Source of the DNA: Apostichopus japonicus
Lineage: Eukaryota; Echinodermata; Holothuroidea; Aspidochirotida; Stichopodidae
Direction of reading: 5' to 3'
NCBI RefSeq assembly: GCF_037975245.1
Contig: NC_092576.1
Coordinates: 32,590,611 to 32,654,610 of the forward strand
DNA: 64,000 bases
A program made the position numbers and the translations under genes. The stretch's first letter is position 1. Each line of letters begins with the position of its first letter. The notes beneath the pieces were generated by a model. The model saw only the letters and a list, made by a program, of their open reading frames with translations, made no database searches and had not been told where the DNA came from. Shown piece by piece: positions 58,271-64,000 of the stretch.

Positions 58271-60429
58271 TTTCGTGTACACAAACGATAGTCTATACAC
58301 TGTGAGTATGCGTGTCGCCTGCTATAAAGTTTTCAAGTGGACCTATTTTACCACCCTGTGTGGGCGTTTTCCATCTCGACCAATCCAAATCGGTTACATG
58401 GTTGGCCAAACTCTCTCTATATACGGCTCTGGACACTATCAGAGCCGTATCACTTTTAGTTTAATGTAAATGGGTGGGCTAGCTATAGGCATCACGTAAA
58501 GCCGTATTCCTAAGTTAAGCCCGAAGCATAAGTTAAGCCTGGGCTTAGTTAGACCTGGACCATTCTTACTATTACTACAACTGTTATAGCACATTACATA
58601 ATATGGCACAGTATAAGGCCCAATTAAACTAGGCCTAAGGAAAACAAAGTAGCCTAGGCCTAAACTAGTTATGGCTAGGTCTATACTCATTGGCAACTTG
58701 TGGGTTGTGTACACATACAGGCCTGATTATATAGACCCTTTTAGTATGCCATAAACAAGTGCCCAAATGGTTAAATGATCTTGGTTTGTGTTAATTGTCA
58801 GCATTGGCCTAGCCTTTTTAGGCTAACATGAATTCAGCCTAATATTTTCTTCTTCAAAAGTATAGCCTAGGCCTTGGTTTAATTTGGATGCAGTCAACTA
58901 TCATTTATCAAAGTAGCAGGGGCCTAGGCTACATTTCAAAGACCACTAGGCCAAGGCTAATTATGGTACTGGTACTGGTAGCCTAGCCTTAGTCATGCTT
59001 ATTGCAAAGACTACCCTACACTCTTGTCTTGGTCACTGAATTATCTTAAGAGCCCTGTCACCACATGTTGATAAAGAAATGTTCAAAATATTGCGTAGGC
59101 CTAGCTTTGGCAATGCACGGTTTCGTTTGACTGTTTTAAAGGAAGACTTGAAAATTTAGTGTTAACTGGTATTTAATAATAAGCAGAACTGTCTGTGCAT
59201 TCAAACGGAGTGCAAATTAAGAGGGGGGGGGGGGGGGATGCAGTATCATACACCTTTCAAATTTTAACAGATTATAAATGCACTTATGCCAGAAAGTCAT
59301 TGCATCAGTAACTCCTTATTCCCTTAATTGACACCCACATTGACGATTGAAGTTAAAAAAATCTTTTTAAATTATCTTTGGACAGTAAATTTTACCTCCC
59401 TGAATTTCAGGACTTTTTTTACAAATCAAAGGTGACATGTGCTCTGAAGAAAAACTCCTAACATAAAAAGCCACAGTTAGCAGACACTGTGATAAAGACG
59501 AACCTGGTGAGTGACTACTAGACTGAAATCCAGTTCCTGCAACCACAGCAATAAAGTCTTTGTTTTAATCAATGCACTTGTGTGTTTGAAACTTTCAAAT
59601 GGACACTCAATGGCAGTTGGTTAAGATATAAGGTTTTACCTTCATCATGGAGAGTTGAAGGGAATCTGCCTCATCATCTGAATAATGGACTCAAGGATAG
59701 CAACAAATCATGATTGGATAATGATTTTGAGCAAGTAAATATCTGGCAATTTGAAAGTTTGTATTATTTTTTTACATATTATTTAAGCTGTTTAGCTCAC
59801 ACACAAGCAAATGATCAAGTGACAACAAGCGATGCAGTATATTTAAAGGTACTGAAGACTCGCCCTAAACCGCATGCCGCGCTCTGAAAAAGTTTACTTT
59901 CCGTTGCTTGCAAGTAAAGTTTTTTTGTGTCGCTACAAAATGCAGACAGTAATGAAACCTGATACCTTGTTATCTTTTATCTAGACCTGAGATGTCCATG
60001 CTGCTATTTGCACTGTGTTGTGGGTATTGACCGTGATGTTTGTATTGACTGTACACTAATGTCTATTTACAGATGGTAGCAAGCTGTGTGTGTATTTTCT
60101 GGGATCAATGGTGGTGTCTAACACTTCTGTTACACCGCATTCGAAACTAGGTCAGATAACGGGCATGAGACGTTTCTTTGTGCGGGAGTCTTCACACCTT
60201 TTAAGGAGAAGTATTTATATCCCATTAATAGAGAAAGAATTATGTTTCAATTGGTAGCATGCAACTTTAAATTTTGCAAACATTAGATACAATCAAACAA
60301 TAACAAGGTTCATTTACAAGGTAATCTACTGCCCTATATTTCACATTAATCTGTCACATCAGAAGGTCACAGCTTTCAATAATTATACAAACAAATTCCC
60401 TTGATGGGTGCTTGGTTAGATTCCTGCAA

Positions 60430-61010
60430 TTTTCAAGTTTATCAATGTAATAAGTTCTGAATGTGGCAATGTGGAGAAGCTTTGGAATAATCTGTGGATA
60501 AGACTGCCAGACTATCAACAAGATTCCACATCCATGCAACTCCAACTGCTTCCTTTACCTCCTTGCAGATGTACCACATGTCCAAAAAAAATGTCAGCAT
60601 TGGTTAATGTAATTAAAATCTGGCTTCCTCCTGAGCTGGCAAATACACATGAATTGTCAAGTACAGAGGTCAGTGTGAAACCACTGAAAGATCTTCTCAG
60701 CTTTCAAGAAAACAAATTGACAGAGGCCACACTGATACCATTCCGCTCTCATAAGATGAAGGTATCACACAAACTTCATTTTGCTTCTGCGATGCAGTGC
60801 CTGGTAGACTGTGAGGGTCACCCAATGGATCTTTTAACAACTGCCTGGTTTATAGAGCTCTGCAACAGATAATTCATCCTGATGTCGAGTCGTCATCCTG
60901 TCATGGCCTTGAGCACGTTGAACCCACTTCAGCACAAAGCAGCTATTGAATTCTTGTCTAGGTACTGTCAAATCCACATCACCATCATTGCTGCTACGCC
61001 GACCATAATA
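60430..61010 (+). pseudogene. P-element/THAP9-like transposase, C-terminal part (unit 2)
   Basis: The open frame includes LPPELANTHELSSTEVSVKP, LLSFQENKLTEATLIPFRSH, KMKVSHKLHFASAMQCL, DLLTTAWFIELCNR, a stop codon, then in the same frame MSSRHPVMALSTLNPLQHKA and AIEFLSRY. The order and spacing of these words fit the late catalytic region of P/THAP9 transposases. The in-frame stop and the lost N-terminal exon make it a pseudogene. The alternative, a cellular THAP9 relative, is unlikely given the flanking transposon ends. Confidence 0.75.
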
Positions 61011-61739
61011 AAGAGTACAATGAGGGTTTTTTAATTCACCCAACAGAGCTTGCATTCCAGTACCTTTGGGCAGCTGAAAAGATATTTAGAAATTGTTATA
61101 TGAGTGTGTTTGTATGCATGCATATGTGTGATTTTCTTGCTGTACAGAACAGCTCCATTTTGATAAGCTATGTAACGTGGAAACCTGCCAATCATATGTC
61201 TGAAATAGGACAGGCTGAAACGATTCTTAAATGAAAATCTTAACGACTTCTTGCATTTTTATACATCACTGTTCAGGTAAGGCCAGTAAAGGCAGTATGA
61301 AGAATAAGTAACAATTAATAATTATCATTATGGCCATTTGCTGTCTGCATAATAACAAACTGAATGATGTCATTAGCCCTGTGCTCAGTTGACAGAACTG
61401 ACAAGTAGGCACACTATGTCAGTGTGATCCATGAAACCTTATTAAGGACATGACCGTATAGTATATATGTTAATGGAAAATACATAAGCTACAACATACA
61501 CCAGTATTCAGTTGTTGCAAGGGTTTTTTTCTCGACAGACCCATTCAATCTGTTGCACCTATTATAGCCTAGTACTACATTCCTGAGAAATTAACATCAC
61601 AATATCAGTCTTAGGTTTGCCCACAGACTCCGAACTATTGCTAACTCCTACACTCAAGTATATAGTTTAGTTTCGTAGAAAAAAAGACCAGGAGAGACAC
61701 TCAAGTCCCCATTAAGGACCCTAAGGCTATATGAGAGGA

Positions 61740-62003
61740 ATAAAACCGAGGACATCAAATGTCATACCCAATTACAATGCTTGATGTACTCATCCAAAGT
61801 ATTCTTAAACCCATTGACGCTACTTGCAATTCAACCTTCTCAGGCAAACCATTCCATCCATTCACAACCCTTGTATTAGACTTTAGAGAAAAAGTTATGC
61901 CGAATATTAAACCTACTATGTAACTTCTGGAGTTTAAGACAATGACCTCTGGTACAACTACTTTTGGCAAACCTGAAAAGATCAGTGAAGCATAAATTGT
62001 CAT
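61740..62003 (-). pseudogene. LINE C-terminal remnant inside P-like unit 2
   Basis: Inverted counterpart of 54681-54925, with the same RVVNGWNGLPEKVE text and the same breaks. Confidence 0.7.
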
Positions 62004-62770
62004 TTTATGTGTAGGCCTACTTTATTTAATTGAAGGATCTATTAATGTAGGCCTGATGCTATAGTTGTGCGTCTGTAATCTAGCCTAGCCAGGACTGTGA
62101 TGTGTGCTTTTCGTTTGTATGACTAAAGTAGGACTAGTAGTATGAGGTGTAAAATAAACAAGTGTAATGACAGGTTTTCAGCTAGTTTTCTATGCATTTC
62201 AGGTGTGAAGATAAACGTTAATGTCACTAACTAACGCATACTCTAATTCATTACCTGATATCCATTTTGTTCCTCGTATGCCTGTCAAAATCTGACATTC
62301 TGAGTCGCTTCGTTTGTTCGCAACGAGCACAGTGTGCAAAGCTGCTATATATTGTGTGTGGTGTTTTTCGTGTTTCGCGCAACTGGTAACGACAACTGGA
62401 CCTATTTTGATGCCCATGGTTTGCGTGTGACGTCACAAATCGCCAGTTGGCCAAACTCTCTCTATAAACGGCTCTGGACACTATCTAAGCGGAGCGCCAC
62501 CACAGGTTGGCGCGTACAGAAATGTTTTGAGTAAAGATACTCCCTAGATCGCCGGAAGTGACCCTTCCCGGGCCTGGCTAATTCGCAGATAATCGAAGAA
62601 TAAATAGGCACATCGCCAAATTACACCAACAAAATGTGACAAATGTTAATATGTAGATGAGAGTGCAATAAAAAAGTCAATAAACGCGCGCGAATAAGTA
62701 AAAAGTGGTAAAGAGCTGAAAAGGGCGCTAGAGCATTCGCCCCCCTCACTGTATGGACGCTCCGCCACTG

Positions 62771-63390
62771 ATGTAGCCACCAAAGATCGCCCACAGTCCT
62801 AGGTCATTCCCGACCATGATTGGATTTATGATGATATATATTGATATATGTATATATGTATGGATCGCCCACCAGTACGGTACCTATACGAGGTCGCATT
62901 ATAGTACCTTTATTTGAAATCATATTCTTGAAAGTTTTCAGCAATCAGACAGGGAAGATATTCGTAATTCGAGAGGTAAATTAGTATAGATCCACAGTTT
63001 TGGTATATTAATAGGATATTATATTTGGATATCCGAATCGTTTAAGACTTGTTCAATATATTATCATATATATTCGTGGAGTGAATGAATGTGAAATTTT
63101 TTGTCACCTATAACTCAGTCAACGCGTGTGGGGATTTTAACGTTTTAAAAACGAGCAACATTTTCCCATTAAATTCCATTAACCAGCATATTATTGGAAA
63201 CTTTTTAGTAATCTTCCGGTAAGATTAATTGGGGGGGGGGGGGGGAGGTCTTTAAGTGTTTAAACCGATTACACGCAATATGCTATCCTGTTTAACAAAG
63301 CCTGCGTGAAATTTCCACGTACAGAATGGTCACTTGAGTACCGGTAACGAATAAAGAAAAGAAAAACGACCAGCATGTATCTGTATGTTT
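62771..63390. other. Noncoding sequence
   Basis: AT-rich, with a long G-run at about 63230-63246. No gene or element recognised. Confidence 0.5.
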
Positions 63391-63786
63391 AATGGTACTC
63401 GATAACATGGATAACGAATAAGCCTTCGCTTGGACGTGCGAAATAAGTTTCTCTTGTTAGTTGCATCTCAGCATTTTCTATTTTGAATTTACTAGCGATA
63501 TCATAAAGAAAATATACTCGGGGGGTGGGGGGGGCGGCGGTCGCCCATTCCCGAAATGCGTCATGTTCCCCGACGATTCGGTCGAGTTCGAGACCAACCA
63601 CAGTTGGTTTCATAGCACAATTGTTTAAGGCGTTCATACACGCACACGCGTTATGATAGACCATATATAGTATATATATAGATACATTAGGGAGAGAAGA
63701 AAAATGGAAACGTAAACAAATGGAGTTGTTGGTGTAAGGGGTAGGGTGATGCGCACGCCCCATCCGAAATCCTCGATCCGTCACTG
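63391..63786. mobile_element. Fragment of DNA transposon with CAGTGACGGATC end
   Basis: GATCCGTCACTG closes the fragment at 63786, a common hAT-type end, and a G/C-rich GGGGGCGGCGGTCGCCC block lies inside. The 131-codon minus-strand frame at 63389-63784 fills it but resembles no known protein and is probably a by-product. No left end was found. Confidence 0.4.
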
Positions 63787-63879
63787 GCTACCCGGCCATG
63801 TGTTACTAATAGGGTTCAGTGCTGTAATGATGTCACTGTTCCTCTTTCTCTTCCCGGTGTCTTGGCGTTTATATTGTAC

Positions 63880-64000
63880 TCCCTCCTTTTCTCCCTTTTT
63901 CTCTCTTTCTTCTTTTTCTTTTCCCTTCCTTCCTCTCCTTCTCCTCTATTTTCCCCTCATTTTTCATTTTCCCCTCTTTTTTCTTTTATTGTTCTCTTTT
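63880..64000. repeat. Pyrimidine (CT)-rich tract
   Basis: Almost purely C and T to the end of the window, for example CCCTTCCTTCCTCTCCTTCT. Confidence 0.9.

Larger units (their letters stand above)
54207..58431 (-). mobile_element. P-element-like transposon, unit 1 (4225 bp)
   Basis: Perfect 31-bp inverted ends lie at 54207-54237 and 58401-58431 (starting CAGAGCCGTATATAGAGAGA). They are flanked by the perfect 8-bp duplication GACACTAT (54199-54206 and 58432-58439). Thirty-one-bp ends and an 8-bp duplication are the hallmarks of the Drosophila P element. The interior holds a broken P/THAP9-type transposase on the minus strand and an unrelated LINE remnant on the plus strand. It is non-autonomous because the transposase is broken. 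Confidence 0.85.
58440..62476 (+). mobile_element. P-element-like transposon, unit 2 (4037 bp), inverted
   Basis: The same element as unit 1 in opposite orientation. The right end (62446-62476) matches the 31-bp terminal sequence with one difference. The left end keeps only about 11 bp (CAGAGCCGTAT) and then jumps to sequence about 550 bp inside. It is flanked by GACACTAT at 58432-58439, shared with unit 1, and at 62477-62484. About 390 bp at 58914-59305 have no counterpart in unit 1. Elsewhere the two units look nearly identical by eye. Confidence 0.85.
54139..62770. mobile_element. Small hAT-type element split by two P-like insertions
   Basis: The left end CAGTGGCGGAGCAAGG and the right end, inverted as CAGTGGCGGAGCGTCC, share CAGTGGCGGAGC. 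The flanks ATGTACCC and ATGTAGCC (62771-62778) match at 7 of 8 positions. Without the insertions (54207-62476 plus one duplication) only about 350 bp remain. Its inner text GCGGAGCGCCACC is shared with the element at 7156-7784, where the text around GACTATCTGAGCGG is uninterrupted. Confidence 0.7.

Noticed and set aside
63389-63784. 131-codon minus-strand frame as a gene
   Set aside because: It ends exactly with a transposon terminus and crosses low-complexity G/C text. Probably a by-product of the element.

Overview
This is eukaryotic DNA from a large, intron-rich, repeat-rich animal genome. It has AT-rich noncoding sequence, tiny exons with consensus GT/AG borders, a tRNA-derived SINE, LINE reverse-transcriptase remnants and many cut-and-paste transposons. 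The TAGGCCTA-rich stretches, hAT termini, P-like and DIRS-like elements and AGGTCA-rich repeats suggest a marine deuterostome, most likely an echinoderm and perhaps a sea cucumber. That assignment is inference. No bacterial-type genes, operons, CRISPR array, rRNA gene or intact tRNA gene were seen.

One host gene can be assembled on the + strand from nine short exons: 3158-3234, 3708-3760, 9416-9535, 14783-14982, 30887-30963, 42638-42696, 44222-44269, 44616-44654 (with 47240-47265) and 47694-47811. Codon phase is compatible across every junction. The predicted protein repeats a two-exon module: a 77-nt exon with a CLLP motif, then a 53-59-nt exon ending in LNLQ[ST]G[DR]WE. An exon resembling a leucine-rich-repeat unit lies between the two modules, and the protein ends in an acidic Ser/Glu tail. 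The 5' part probably lies left of the window. I infer an NLR/LRR-type protein, with modest confidence. Its introns reach about 16 kb and hold most of the mobile elements.

Layout. 1-9.5 kb: first module, a foldback MITE, three hAT-type elements and a 36-bp minisatellite. 10.8-12.9 kb: a GC-rich DIRS-like fragment. 14.8 kb: LRR-like exon. 18.8-25 kb: long repeats carrying ordered AGGTCA half-sites. 25.2-29.2 kb: two hAT-type elements. 31.2-33.9 kb: a Harbinger-like element holding a shared segment and a SINE. 35-36.5 kb: TAGGCCTA repeats. 37.3-40.4 kb: three repeats nested in one another. 42.6-47.8 kb: second module and the 3' end of the gene. 48.9-52.8 kb: LINE fragments. 54.1-62.8 kb: two P-element-like transposons in opposite orientation, forming an inverted repeat of about 8 kb, themselves inside a small hAT-type element.

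The parts most worth following up are the module-duplicated gene, the double P-like insertion in which three copies of one 8-bp target duplication remain, and the mobile repeats that keep four nuclear-receptor half-sites at fixed spacings of 1, 5 and 4 bp.
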